From NCBI GenBank assembly GCA_037447655.1, contig JBBHKE010002073.1, positions 305,943 to 369,942 on the forward strand: DNA of 64,000 nt, given 5' to 3'. A program made the position numbers and the translations under genes. Under the pieces are notes generated by a model, which did not search any database, had not been told where the DNA came from, and saw only the letters and a program-made list of their open reading frames with translations. How positions within the stretch are numbered: position 1 is the stretch's first letter; the number at the start of each line of letters is the position of its first letter. Shown here in pieces: positions 45,467 to 56,847 of this stretch. The DNA comes from Zygnema cylindricum (Eukaryota > Streptophyta > Zygnematophyceae > Zygnematales > Zygnemataceae).

Positions 45467-46684
45467 GTAAAGTTTCACAGTAATAGGGGTAAAAAGTCAC
45501 ATCGTTTAACAATTTGGGCGTGCTGCAGTTTTAAAAAAGTTTTGCATTAGATATTCCCCTCATTTTGCATTATTCAATATTGATGCATTAAGATATCGCA
45601 CTAAAGCGAATTGACCGTAAAATTGAAGACAATATCAAACGTGGTTGGGCTGGGAATTTTTTTTTTCAGGCACAGGTTTAATCTATGAAAAAATTGGAAT
45701 GACACGTATTATTCTCTCGCAAAGTTTACGTACTATCCTGATAAAACCAGTATAGTATGGACACTACAATACTGTACAGGTCTGTACTGTAGTGGTACGC
45801 AACTACGAAACCTTCAACTTTTCTCGTCTTTTGCTTACCCGGCCGTGCCTGAATTTGTTTTTTTTTTCTGTTTCACCCGGCTGAATCTGCGTGGCCCCCA
45901 AAATTTGGCACCCGAAACCGTTCCGGATGTGACGCGGCCGCCCGGGTACGGATCGGGTACGGATTCAGGTACCCGATTGCGACCTCTAGTGGACTTTGAT
46001 ACTTCTAAATCTTTGTAGCGCATAGGACCAAATTAGAGTCGATATGGCGATACGTACTTTTTGGCGGGCTCCTTTAATTTGAATTCATATTTTTGAATTG
46101 TTCGATAGGCGCCTCCGTAGTGTTCGGCGGCCCTCCGGTGCCCCACCGACGCTTGGCCCTGTTACAAATAGGAAGAAGAAGACTTTGGCCATAGGAATGG
46201 CTTAAATTTATGGATAAATTCAAATTTACAGGACACTTACTGGCTACTTATTTTATTACAGCAATTAGGTTACAACACAATTGCGATGAAATATTTTAGT
46301 AGATGAAAACAAAGGCCAGCTTTCTGAATCATATTGGAGCACCGAAATTCTGCAGAACAAGGAATAGAAATAGCTAAAAACATCAAAATTAATTCCTTAA
46401 AATTAACGACAATGAGATATTATACGTTCACATGAGCTAACTTGAAAAAAAAAGGCTCACAAGAAACCGCGGTAACATTCCAGTTGTGAATTGCAGAACG
46501 TAAACCTAAAGACAGCAAAATGGCTATTAGTACATTTTGACTTCAAATTGACGCTATGACACCGTACAACCACAACACCAATCATAAGACTAAAGATTTG
46601 TATAACATGATAGTTATATACTCGATCTACCACAACTACTACTAATAACTACTATAACTACTATCATTATTCCTTCGCGTCGGA
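45467..46684. other. intergenic, no gene seen
   Basis: AT-rich with 'actactataactactatc' type short repeats near 46630-46670. Frames are short and featureless. Confidence 0.5.
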
Positions 46685-47400
46685 TTGACCTTGTATTACT
46701 TGATGGTGCGCGTCGTACATTTGGTGACATTGTTTTGGCGAATTCTACCTCAATTGCAGTCATCAACCAAGCGGCTCGGCATGTGGGAGTGGCCGCCCGT
46801 GACGCAGCTAAGAGGAAGGAGCGTGATTATGCCCGTCGCGACGCTATGGATGGCTTCATTTGGATGGCGGTCGAGATATTTGGTTGTTTGGGTGTGGCTT
46901 TTGAAGAGTTTTTCCGTACTTGTGGTCGGCGCTCGTTCGAGCGGCGAGGATCTGGGAGCCCTTCCTGTTTCAGTACTTTCTTCTTTTTATCGTTAACTTT
47001 TTTCTGTGGCCCTATAATGAGTGCAGGTTTCTATATTAATTCGATCGTCTATTGCCGTTATGGATCGACGACGTGTTCCGGAACTCCCTCCTCGTGCTCC
47101 TCCAAGATTCGGGGACTTACGTGGTTGCTTTCCGTAGATTTTTAGTTATGTTGGGGTTTTTTTTTTCTTTTCTTTTTTTTATACATGTTGGATTTTTCCT
47201 TTGATGTTTTGTTTGTTGGGTTTTGCTTTTTTGGGTGTTTTCGATTTCCCTGCCATATTTTCGTAATTTCGTTGTTTTTGCCTTGATTTTCCTTTTTGTT
47301 TATTCCCCCGTCATGTGGTTTTTCAGTTTTAGCAATGCTACTTTCTTTTGTTCTATGGACTCAGATGGTTGACCATCGCGCTTTTTAATTAAGTCGGCCC
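46685..47400 (+). mobile_element. dispersed retroelement-like fragment, copy 1
   Basis: A decayed frame reads ARRTFGDIVLANST, AARHVGVAARDAAKRKERDY, then FIWMAVEIFGCLGVAFEEFF. The second copy at 56378-57042 reads the same segments, with ALDEFFHTCARRAFE in one frame. A near-matching end 'accatcgcgctttttaatt' (about 47370-47390) corresponds to 57020-57038. The pattern (aliphatic strand, Ala-rich helix, then E-x-FG-x-LG) resembles the C-terminal region of some RT-like retroelement proteins; I cannot name the family with certainty. Confidence 0.5.
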
Positions 47401-47618
47401 CTTTTTTTTACTTCCATTACAACTACTACTACTACTGTTCCCAGTGTTACTGAATAATATTAACTACTGGTACCAACTACTACCACCTATTACCTACCAC
47501 TACCTGTTGGAGAATTGTCCACTTTGATTTCCACAAGTGTGTATCGCGCTGTAAGCTGGTTCACCAGTGCGTCGCTAATCGCCGTATAAATTCGGTATTA
47601 GGTGCTTCCGTTCACATC

Positions 47619-47690
47619 GGCCGAGTAGCTCAGTTGGTAGAGCTAGTGTACGACACGCACATGTCCTGGGTTCATTCCCCAGCTTGGCCA
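47619..47690 (+). tRNA. tRNA-like gene, apparent anticodon GAC (Val), possibly a pseudogene
   Basis: 72 bases fold as a cloverleaf: acceptor GGCCGAG with CTTGGCC (one G-U pair), D stem GCTC/GAGC, T stem CTGGG/CCCAG with 7-base loop, discriminator A. The A box (TAGCTCAGTTGG) and B box (GGTTCATTCC) are good, and TTTT follows at 47691, as for Pol III. Oddities: an A-A mismatch closes the anticodon stem, position 33 is C instead of the universal U, and the T loop lacks the usual TTCGA/TTCAA. These point to a pseudogene or SINE head. Confidence 0.55.
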
Positions 47691-48217
47691 TTTTCCAAAG
47701 TTAACACTTTGGCGCCCATGCGATAAGTTGTATATCGTCGATTTCCAATACTATCACCTCCTACTACCTTGTACTTCTACCACTACTAGTACTGGAGAAA
47801 TTATCTTTTCTGTCTTTCATCCAGGTATTAACCAGAATGTGGAGCGTGGCATCATTAACCAGAAAACAACCCATGATTAAGAAGCTGAAGCATACAGTCT
47901 CTCTTGGTACCAACCTCATCCAGGGGAGAGGTGACGACAACACTGTGTTCTCTGCAAGGCATCATCTGAAGCTCGAAATAACAAAAAAATGAGGCATAGA
48001 CACAATAGCAACAGCACTAATGTTCACTTCATTGCAAAATCATAGACACAACATCATTAGCAAAGAAAGGAAAAAGTTGAAATAATCATATTCCTTGTTT
48101 CTGTCATTAATTATGAAACTTGAAGAAAATAATGTACTGCGTGTGCTCATGTGCAAATGTTTCATCTCCTGGCTCATTATTCAAAACTAGGTGATGTTAA
48201 TCTGCCAAAAAATGGTG
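47691..48217. other. intergenic, no gene seen
   Basis: Short trinucleotide-like 'actactacc' patches near 47750-47790; otherwise unremarkable. Confidence 0.45.
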
Positions 48218-48865
48218 TCAAAAATAGCACAGGTGTATCCTCGCCCTATGTACTGCGTTACCAACTTTGACATTACTTCCTTCAAGCATGTAAAAAAACT
48301 CAAGTGAAAACATTGTAGCGAATGGTAACCTACATTTGCGTACTAAACTTGACTTTTGGATATAAACTCTCCAATAGAAATGTTTCTTCAGCACAGGCAA
48401 ACACTATTTGAGAGTTCAAATCTGCAACTATGAAGTTGATGGCTACTTCCTCTAGTCTAGGTAAGACATTTAACCACGGACGTATAAGACTGGCGAGCTC
48501 TTGGTCAATAGGCGTGTTTTCAAAACAAAGCTTCTCTAGGCATCGAAGAGGACGTATCTCAACGCATTTACATGTTGAAATCGCTGCCTCTTTGGAAATA
48601 AATGTGCATAATGTCAAAGATACGGAATCTAAAAGTCCATTTCGCTTAACGCATTAAAATGAACTGCGGAAAAGATGCAATTGAGAGCAAGAAAGCGTTT
48701 AAGCGTGCGCTTTATCACACTCGACCAATACAATAGAGTTAACGTTGAAATCACTTGGGGCTTTTGGACCTTGTTGTCACCAGAAGTAATCTCTTCAACC
48801 GAAGGAGGAGCCACAAACAAGTTGAGATAAAATAAGCTGGCGAGCGTCTTGATCGATTTCTCCAA
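48218..48865 (-). pseudogene. leucine-rich-repeat-like remnant
   Basis: The minus-strand frame 48617-48330 reads LRCLEKLCFENTPIDQELASLI and LPRLEEVAINF, which fit an LRR consensus with regularly spaced Leu and an N-x-x-I/L element. A neighbouring frame (48865-48629) adds Leu-rich sequence. No complete gene model, start or splice sites can be supported. It may be exons of an LRR gene or a decayed copy. Confidence 0.35.
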
Positions 48866-49274
48866 GATTCAAACGACTTATCTTTAGATTACGAACGCCT
48901 CTGACTGCATCACAGAATGTCCTGCGTACGACAGAATAGTGAATAAGATCACGAACATCACCGCCATTTGAAGAGCGTACGAGAATTTTAGAGATAAAAG
49001 GAAGCGGGAGACAGAACTGTTGCTACAGGGGACCGACGACAGACGGCAGCCATGGCTAATCTACTGAAGGCCAAGGAGCAGTGCAGCAGTTAAACATATT
49101 CGGGCAGTCAAACGCGCTAAGAATTGTAATCGGCCGTTGGATATTTTTTTGTGAGGTAAGCAATCGAAAGGTAACAGCTTAACCCTTCGATCGTGATGTC
49201 ACGATTGAAAACCGGAAACCTAAGCGATGAAAAAAAGTCCTTTGACTGCCCGAAAAATGTTTAACGTTGAAAAT

Positions 49275-49499
49275 TACAACCGTGAATCGTAATTAGCGTT
49301 AATGTTTTTTTCGACACTTAAAACATCTTTTCTCCGTACACACACGTCGGATTGTGGTTTCTGACGGGTGCGATTGAAAGTTAAAAATCTAACATACGAA
49401 TGGCGGTCTTAAATTAATAATTGGACAAATGTGTACGGAGAAAAGATGTTTCCAGTGGCGAAAAAATTCTTAACGCTAATTACGATTCACGGTGAAGTA
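49275..49499. mobile_element. MITE, 225 bp
   Basis: Starts tacaaccgtgaatcgtaatt and ends taattacgattcacggtgaagta; the inverted ends match over more than 20 bases. The interior itself has a long inverted pair: 'acatcttttctccgtacaca' against 'tgtgtacggagaaaagatgt'. Same subfamily as 34511-34733. Confidence 0.87.
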
Positions 49500-49542
49500 A
49501 TATACTGGAGTTCATTTTAATCCAACGTAACGCAGATAGCAC

Positions 49543-50176
49543 TACACCGTGAATCGGGATTGGCGTAATGGACGCTATTTAAGGTACCTTTTTTTTTCCC
49601 CAAATTCTTAAACAGCATAAATTATTCTGTTTTTTCTTTTACGCCATTTAGGGTTCTTTTCCAATTTTTATCATCTAAATAGAGTGTTGTACGGTCAGTG
49701 TCAGACCGTACAAAAATGTACCTTTTAAGTGAGAAAGTATAATTAATGGGTTTTAGTAACCACGGACGCATGAGAATATGCGCTCTAAAAAGGGGATGCA
49801 ATCGGGTTGTCAAAAATCACGTTCTCACATAGATATCGTACGCCGTCGCTAATTTAAAATATCCGTACATGCTATACTAGTTTACGTGTCAGACTAATCC
49901 CGTTTTTTTAGCGCACGTTCTTATGCGTGCGCGTCTGATTTAATTCATTTTTTGTAAATTTTCACTTGAAAAGGTACAGATATGTACGATTTGACGTCGA
50001 CCGTACACCACACTATCTATATTTTATTGTACTTTCGGGCTTTACTTTATTTTGTACGGTACCTTAAGTAACGTCTAAGGAAAAATTAAAATCATGTATC
50101 CTATTTGAAAAAAAAAAATCAAAATTTTAAGAACCCAAATTAGTGACTTTTGACACTAATAACGATTCGCGGTGTA
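49543..50176. mobile_element. MITE, 634 bp, immediately upstream of the CIA2B gene
   Basis: Starts tacaccgtgaatcgggattg and ends taataacgattcgcggtgta. The interior has a secondary inverted pair ('gtacggtcagtgtcagaccg' near 49690). It ends about 165 bp before the CIA2B start codon, so it may supply part of the promoter or 5' UTR. Confidence 0.8.
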
Positions 50177-50342
50177 GTTTTCTCCTTAGACTGTTTACCC
50201 ACTCCTTCACACTAGTAGCAATTCCTGGTGTACAGTACAGTACTGTACTAAGGAAGGCTCTCTCTTTCTCGCTCTGTCTCTCTCTTTCTCTCACACGCCG
50301 GCTCACAACCGGATTCGTAGGCCGTGAGTGAGTGACGTCATC
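50177..50342 (+). promoter_or_regulatory. CIA2B proximal upstream region, pyrimidine-rich leader
   Basis: Between the MITE and the ATG lies 'gtacagtacagtactgtac', a short palindromic repeat, then a CT-rich run (50249-50292), common in plant 5' UTRs. No TATA box is evident. Confidence 0.35.
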
Positions 50343-53300
50343 ATGGACGGAGGTTTGATTAACCCTAATCCTATTATTCACGAGCGAAAATCCCGGGCAG
50401 CTCCCGAAATTTCTCGTGGATTCGAAGGCGACGAATTTTCCCGAGAAGTTATCGACTCCGCAGAAATTTTTGATATCCTTCTCACCACTTTAATATTTTT
50501 TGACTTTTTTTTTGTTTTATACTTAAATTCGTGTTTTGAATTCGTGTTTTTCGAAAGGCGATAGATATTCTTGTATTGGTGTGTTGGTTTTTTGGTGTAT
50601 CACCAAAAATAGTGTGTCTAAATTATTGAATATGTTAGGATAAGGTTTCAGGTCTCCTTTTTTTGTTTGAAGGTTGCAACATTGAAGATACCTTGGTTTT
50701 TTGTATTTGTAATTTGTGATTTGCGAAGCACGGTCGAAATAGGTTGGAAATTGAGGGGAATGGATTGAGAAGGGTTTGACATTTAGGGTCGTTTTGCGAG
50801 TGGTCTGTGATAAACTTAATATGTTTTTTTATATATGCCTTTAAAAAAAAAAAAAAAAAAAAAAACGTATTCGAGACTCTTTACCTTAACTTTATTCGGA
50901 ACACTTAACCTAAGCCTTACTTACTAAGGCACGTTGAAGATTGCATTAAAATACGTTAAAATTGATTGGAACTTTGACTCATAAAAAAATCAGAAGTGTT
51001 TAAACACAGTTTGGAAGCGGTTTAAAGTGGTTTGGAAGCGGTTTATGTTAAGGAATCTTTAAAAAAAACTTTTAGAAATTCACACACTCCTGAATTCACC
51101 CAACGAATTGAAAGGCTAGGTTTTGTAAAATCAATCTAAAAGAAATTCAGAATAACTTTCAATCAATTTTTAGAGTGTCAATTTCTAAAAGTTTTTTTTG
51201 AAGAGTCCTCAATGTAAACCGCTTTTAAACCACTTTAAACCACTTTAAACCACTTCCGAACTGGGTTTAAACACTTCTAAACCTTTTCTGAGTAAGAGTT
51301 TCAATTAATTTTAATGTATTCTAACGCAATCTTCAACGTGACTTTCAAATTATTCTCAAATAAAGTTTAGGTTAAAGAGTCTCAAATACGATTTATTTTT
51401 CCATTTATTTTCTTAAGGCATATCAAAAAAACATATTAATTTATCACAGACAACTCGCAAAACGGCCCTAAATGTTAAACCCTTCTCAATCCATTCCCCC
51501 CCAAATTCCATCCTATTTCGACCGCGCTTTAAAGCAGTTTGAACCCTATTCCGATAGTGCTATGAATTTTTCAAAACTTTTTGGAATGTTTTTAAATGGT
51601 TTTGAACCTATTTTAAAGCAATTTTAAAGCAGCTTTTGTTTGACAGTTTCAGTCATTTCTGAACGTATTTTAAGGCGATTGGCGATTTCAAAGCAGTTTT
51701 TCTTTGACAGTGAGGCGAAAGTTGGCACAGCACATCAGAGACATCAGGGATCCTGAGCATCCGTACAGTCTGGAGCAGTTGAAGGTGGTGAGTGAGGAGG
51801 CGATCAAATGCGACGATGAAAAGGGAGCGGTGAAGTAAGCTCCTGAAGAAGAAAACCTGGAAAATTGCCAAGGAAACTGAAACTAAAAAGAAATTTGGAA
51901 AAAACTGAAAAAATCCTTGAGGAAAACCTCACATTGCTTTTAATGCTTTTTTTCTTCGTTGAAAGTACCTCCAGAATTAAGAAAGGTGAAGTTGAAAGTA
52001 GTTCTCTTTGAACTTCAACTTTTTACTCATGAATTTATTAATCTTGAATTCATTTTCAAAAAAACCTCAAAAATGTCTGGAAAAAACCTGAACAGAGCCT
52101 GCTGATGCGAAACTCTACTGTCAATCGTTAAAAAACTTCAGGAAAAACTTGAAAATCCCACTAAATTTCCCATCTCACTCTTAAAGGAAACAAATAAACC
52201 AAGTTTATTAGAGGTAGAAACAGTTGCAAATAAAATTTTGTTTTAGTTTTGTATGGACATAAAAAACTGCCTTTCTAGTTTCACCACTATTAGTGTGGAT
52301 CCAGGCCCAACCACTAATATAGATCAGAGTAGTTTATCAACATCAACATCAACACTAGTTTATGCAAAAATATTGATGTTGACCTTCTATTGGCTTAGAA
52401 GAAAATCACACTCTTTTTAACTCTCTTTTCCACACAAGTTAGTACTCTGGCTAAACTCTTAAATGTTGATTACTTTTTTATTTGTTGCACAAATGAAAAG
52501 CACAAATTTGACTTACTGATTTGTCCTTGTTGGTTATCTTTTGTTCATTGCTTTACTGCCCAATTTGCCTGTGTATGCCTTTTTCGCATGTATGTGTCTT
52601 ATTCATTAGCTTTTTTGTATATGTTTGTCTTTTCCATGTTTTCATGTTCTTTTACATTACCTTGCACAACTTCATGCTTATATGTTTGACTTTACTGTCC
52701 GTTTCTCTTTCTTGCTTGTGCTTGTCTCATTCGTGTGTTTGTCTCATCTTTTTGCCCGTGTTCTGAATTTTGATTCATCTGGTTCTTTGTCTTATGTGCG
52801 TGTCCTTGTCCTGCTCCCTTTGTTTGTCTTATCTATTTGTGTTGGCTCCATCTATTTGTGTTTTTCTCATCCGCTCGTGTTTATCTCGCCTCTGTTTGAC
52901 TCTTCTCTCTCTGTGTGTTTTGTTTCATAAGTCTAATTATACTTGTCTCATCTGTTTGTTTTTGTTATATCTCTGTCTCCGTCTCGTCTGCCTTTGTTTC
53001 AAGTTTGTCTCGCATGTCTGATTTTGTCTCATCTGTCTGTGTGTTTGTCTCATCTGTATGTTTCTGTCTTATCTGTCTGTGTTTGTCTTATCTGTATCTA
53101 AATCTGTGTTTCTCTCCTCTGCCTTTGTTTCTCGTCTGTTCAAGCTTGTGGCGCATGTCTGATTGTGTCTCATCTGACAAGTTTTGTCTCATCTGTCTGC
53201 GTTTGTCTTATTTGAATGGCAGAATTGAGTTCACTCCTACTGTGCAGCATTGCAGCATGGCGACTCTGATTGGCCTCTGCATTCGAGTAAAGCTTTTACA

Positions 53301-54537
53301 GACATTGCCTTCACGTTTTAAGGTTTGCAAAACCCTTTATATTATAAAACTCTATGTATTATAAACCCTGTATGTTATATATTCAAGGTTTACAAAACCC
53401 CGATAGATTAAGCCTTTTGATTCCACGACGCCCGTCGTGGAGATGAAAAGGAATATTTCTTTCTGTTTTCTACAATTTTGACAACGTTTGTTTGGGGCTA
53501 CTTGTGTGGGACATGTTTATGTTTTTGTTGTTTTCTCTGCGGTTGTCCATTTTTAAGTTTTGGCAGAGGTCTTGATTCGAGGGCTTTTTCTTTTTTAATG
53601 AAGGTTTTCTCATTCCTTGACATGGTATAAATCCTTTATTGTAATCTTTTAATACCGAGAGTAACGAAGGTGTGTGAATTGACTAACTGACCCCAGAAAA
53701 TTCACACTAATTATGGTAAAGGGTGTGGAGAAGGACAGGTGGAAATACGAGTTGCAGCTGGTTCTCATGCCTCGGAAATTGCGGGTGAGTGATTTGTACC
53801 CCTTTATTTGCTTTTTTTTTTGCTTTATCTCTCTTTTGTTTTATTTGCTTTAGTTTTAGCTAATTCTATGTGTGATCCATAGCCGTTTGATTGTTTATCG
53901 TTTGTAGTTGTTTATTTGTTTTTTTTTTTCGTTTGTTTATTAATCTTTTAGACGATTGCGTTGTTGATAAATTGTACTCTTAATTGTTTTTTGTTGCTTT
54001 TTGTTTTTGTTTTTCTTTGGGTCGATGGTTTCAACCTTTTTAGTTGTAAATAGAGGCAAGTGTCACCTATAGAGATAAAACTGGATCCATAAAAACCAAA
54101 AAACTCAAAAAGCTTATTTTTTATTCTTTTGTTTTTTTTTATGTATATCTTTTAATATAACCCGATATACATTTACTAAGTTTTTGTCTTACTATTCACT
54201 CGTTTTGGTATTCTCAGTGTAAAACGATGAGTATATATTCGAATAGGCTTTCCATTTTTTATCCATTTTATTTTTATTTTTGTTGATTGTTGTTACGGCA
54301 AGTCTGATGGTTATTAGTGTGGACATACCGGCTATGGGTGAAAAAAAGGGGGAAAATAGAAAGAGTTTGATCGATTGATTGATTTATTCCCTCTCCCTCT
54401 CGCTCTCCCTATTTTTTTTTTGTTCTTGTCTTTTGTCAGTAAACAAGCAGTTGAACGACAAGGAGAGAGTCGCAGCGGCTCTTGAAAACGAGAATCTTGC
54501 CGATGTCGTCAGCAAATGTTTGGAGAGTGAAGAGTGA
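50343..54537 (+). CDS. AE7: CIA2B/MIP18-family Fe-S targeting protein (AE7-like), 5 exons
   Basis: Exons 50343-50472, 51729-51834, 53223-53322, 53739-53784, 54440-54537 give 159 residues, the family's usual size. The protein starts [16 protein letters not shown] and contains [17 protein letters not shown], then [20 protein letters not shown] (with the conserved reactive Cys of this DUF59/MIP18 fold), [26 protein letters not shown] and [20 protein letters not shown]. The family bridges the cytosolic iron-sulfur assembly (CIA) machinery to client apoproteins with CIA1 and MMS19. Introns 2-4 are GT-AG. Intron 1 has AT-AC ends with U12-type signals (separate entry). The ATG at 50343 aligns with plant homologues; upstream in-frame codons are not ATG. 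Confidence 0.93.
50473..51728 (+). other. AT-AC, U12-type intron 1 of the CIA2B gene
   Basis: The 5' end reads ATATCCTT, the exact U12-type AT-AC donor consensus. The 3' end reads TTGGCAC. A branch-point-like TTCTTTGAC (51700-51708; consensus TTCCTTRAY) has its adenine 21 bases before the exon. Joining G at 50472 to AG at 51729 gives Glu before HIRDIRD and restores the family frame; homologues usually have Asp there. No GT donor near the end of exon 1 restores the frame. Confidence 0.83.
50724..51530. repeat. 807-bp palindrome (foldback) inside CIA2B intron 1
   Basis: The left arm (50724-51088) is the imperfect inverted complement of the right arm (about 51172-51530). Paired blocks include 'cacggtcgaaatagg' with 'cctatttcgaccgcg', 'ttagggtcgttttgcgag' with 'ctcgcaaaacggccctaa', and 'aaacttttagaaattcaca' with its complement. 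The loop is about 83 bases. It occupies most of the intron. Confidence 0.9.
52700..53215. repeat. CIA2B intron 2 minisatellite (TGTCTCATCTGTCTGTGTTTG)n
   Basis: About 500 bp of irregular pyrimidine/TG-rich units, most regular at 52985-53215 with 'tgtctcatctgtctgtg'. It ends a few bases before the exon 3 acceptor and so acts as its polypyrimidine region. Confidence 0.8.
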
Positions 54538-56377
54538 AAACTTAAAAAAAAAAATATTCGAGTAAGTAATAACTAAAAGAAATGTGAAAGGTTATTCAAG
54601 TGAGAAATATGAAAGTTATTCAAGCGAAGAACAAAGGAAAACGAAGGGAAGAACCGGAAAAGAAATCGAGGGAGAGAGGTAGGAGAAACGATTCGAGGGT
54701 GAAAGAGGGGAAAATAATCGAGTGAGGAATGAAAAACAACCGAGTGAGAAAATGGAAAAACAAAATCAAGTGAAAGAATGAAGGAAAATCGAGTGAAGGA
54801 TGCAAAAATTATCGAGTGAGGAATGAAAAACAATTGGGTGAAAAATTGACAAAAGAAAATATGTCAAATGAAGGATGGAAAAAACAATCATGTTTGTACT
54901 TTTTTCAGGATTTCAAATAGTTCATCACCTTGTAAAATAGCAGGAGTAAGGGAGGGAGCAACAGAGAGGAGAAAAAAATGTTTTTTGTTGAAATTCTTCT
55001 TGTGGTTTATTATCGCAACAATACTTTTTTTTCGGTGCTGCCTGAAGATAGAAACGGACCAAAAATAAATAAAAAATCAAGTCAGACAGAAAATCTTTTT
55101 TTGTAAATTGATTGACGCTTGTGGAAATTTGCATTTTTATGGACTTCTCCTTTTAGGCAAGACTCAGTGTGATTGTTTGCATTTGGGGAAAACATAAAAG
55201 TCTGTTTTTTTTTTTGTTTTTTTTTTTTTCTGTTATTGTTGTTGTTTGTGTGTTGGGAGAGACATGTTTGTATTTAATTTGGTCTTTCACTTGCAAAGAA
55301 ATAAAAAAAACTCCATTTTCTTAAAGGAAAAATAGCTTTTCCTTTAGGAGAGAGTTTTTCAGGGTTTTACGGTTTTTTTTAGGTTTCCCAAGTTAAGTTT
55401 GGGAAATGGTGGGGATGTGATTTCAATATTTTTCTAGTGTTAAATTGTAAGTTGCACGGTGCATTGCTACACAAAGAAATTTTTAGTGTGGATTTATATT
55501 AGTTAATTCAGTTCCGAAAGAGTGTCTGTTTCTGAAACGGTTGAAGAATTACCATAAAAAAAAAACAGTGGTATTATTATTATTTTAGGTTTAAGGGCTA
55601 GAATTTAGGGGCAGCAATGTAGCGCTATACCACGCTTTAATATGGTACACAACCGTTTTATTTATTTGTTTATTTATTTATTTCGGTGATTTATTTTTCA
55701 CTCGGACATTCTCGCTTAGAAAAACAAAAAACGTTAAACAATGTTGCACATCTATTCCGTTGAATGCCAAAAGAAAAGCCAAATGCAAAAGACAACAAAA
55801 AAGCAAAAATTAATTACAAAAAGTTATGTGATTTTCAAGCATCGAAGTACAAGAAAATTATTATGAGAGAACAATTATGAGGATACGCTATGAGCTAACA
55901 GCAATTTCTTGAGCACTATATTCATCAGCAACTCTGTCGATATTACAATGAAAGGGAAGAAAAAAACTGAATTCAAAGATGAGAAAAGAAAGTGAAAAAA
56001 TAAAGTAGAAGCTAATAGAATGAGAGAAAAAAGGAGAGAGAACAGAGGTAAAGACACGTAAAAACAATACCAGTTGAAAGTGAACAGAGCTGCGTCCACC
56101 TATGTATGACTTATGTGTGACCTATGTGTGACCTCTGTGTGATGTCTGCTACCATTTCATCCAAAGGCAAGTCCTGCAAAAAGCTTTCCCTGCAAGAGCA
56201 TAACAGGATACAGTCCTTTTTTTGTTCCCATGGACTCGGATCAACTACCAATTCGGTTTTAAAAGTTAGGAGGATATTCGGAGTGTGGGACGAATACAAG
56301 GTATAGCGGTGACTCCGTCGATTTCACATTTCACAGCCTCACCAGATATATGAGTCTTTATTCACACCGATGTTGTT
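54538..56377. other. CIA2B 3' flank: degenerate repeats, AT-rich
   Basis: About 54590-54880 consists of imperfect units around 'cgagtgaggaatgaaaaacaa'. Poly-A and poly-T runs are frequent to 55580. The rest is AT-rich with no supported gene. Confidence 0.55.
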
Positions 56378-56840
56378 TTGCTCGATGGTGCCCGTCGCAT
56401 TTTTGGTGATATTGTTTTGGCGAACCCTACTTCGGCTACAGTCGTTGGTCAGGCGGCTCGACATGTTGGGGTGGCGGCTCGCGATGCCTCTAAGGCGAAG
56501 GAGCGTGATTATGCCCACCAGGACCCTATGGATGACTTTGTACTGTTCCAATGGCGGCCGAGATCTTTGGTTGTTTGGGTGTTGCGTTGGATGAGTTTTT
56601 CCATACTTGTGCTCGACGTGCTTTTGAGTGACGAGGACCTGGAAGCCCTCCTTCAGTCCTTACTTCTTTTTGTCGTCACCGGTTATCTGTGGCTTTACAG
56701 CGAGTGCAGGCTTCTATTCTCCTTCGATAGACTATTGCGGTTATGGATCATCGACGCGTTCCAGAACTCCCTCAACCTGCTCCCCCGGGCTGGGGGGACT
56801 TACGGGGTTGCTTTTCGTAGATATTTAATTGAGTTGGGGT
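56378..56840 (+). mobile_element. dispersed retroelement-like fragment, copy 2
   Basis: Homologous to 46685-47150: ARRIFGDIVLANPT, QAARHVGVAARDASKAKERDY and, in another frame, EIFGCLGVALDEFFHTCARR. The two copies differ by substitutions and small indels. It runs directly into the inverted repeat at 56848. Confidence 0.5.
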
Positions 56841-56847
56841 TGGGGTT

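Noticed and set aside
50473-51730. AT-AG or GT-AG splicing of CIA2B intron 1
   Set aside because: AT-AG from the same donor shifts the frame, and no GT near the end of exon 1 keeps the conserved junction.
52521-53364. Cys/Phe/Leu/Ser-rich frames resembling secreted or membrane peptides
   Set aside because: They come from the intron 2 minisatellite of CIA2B; only the last part (from 53223) is a real exon, in one of the frames.
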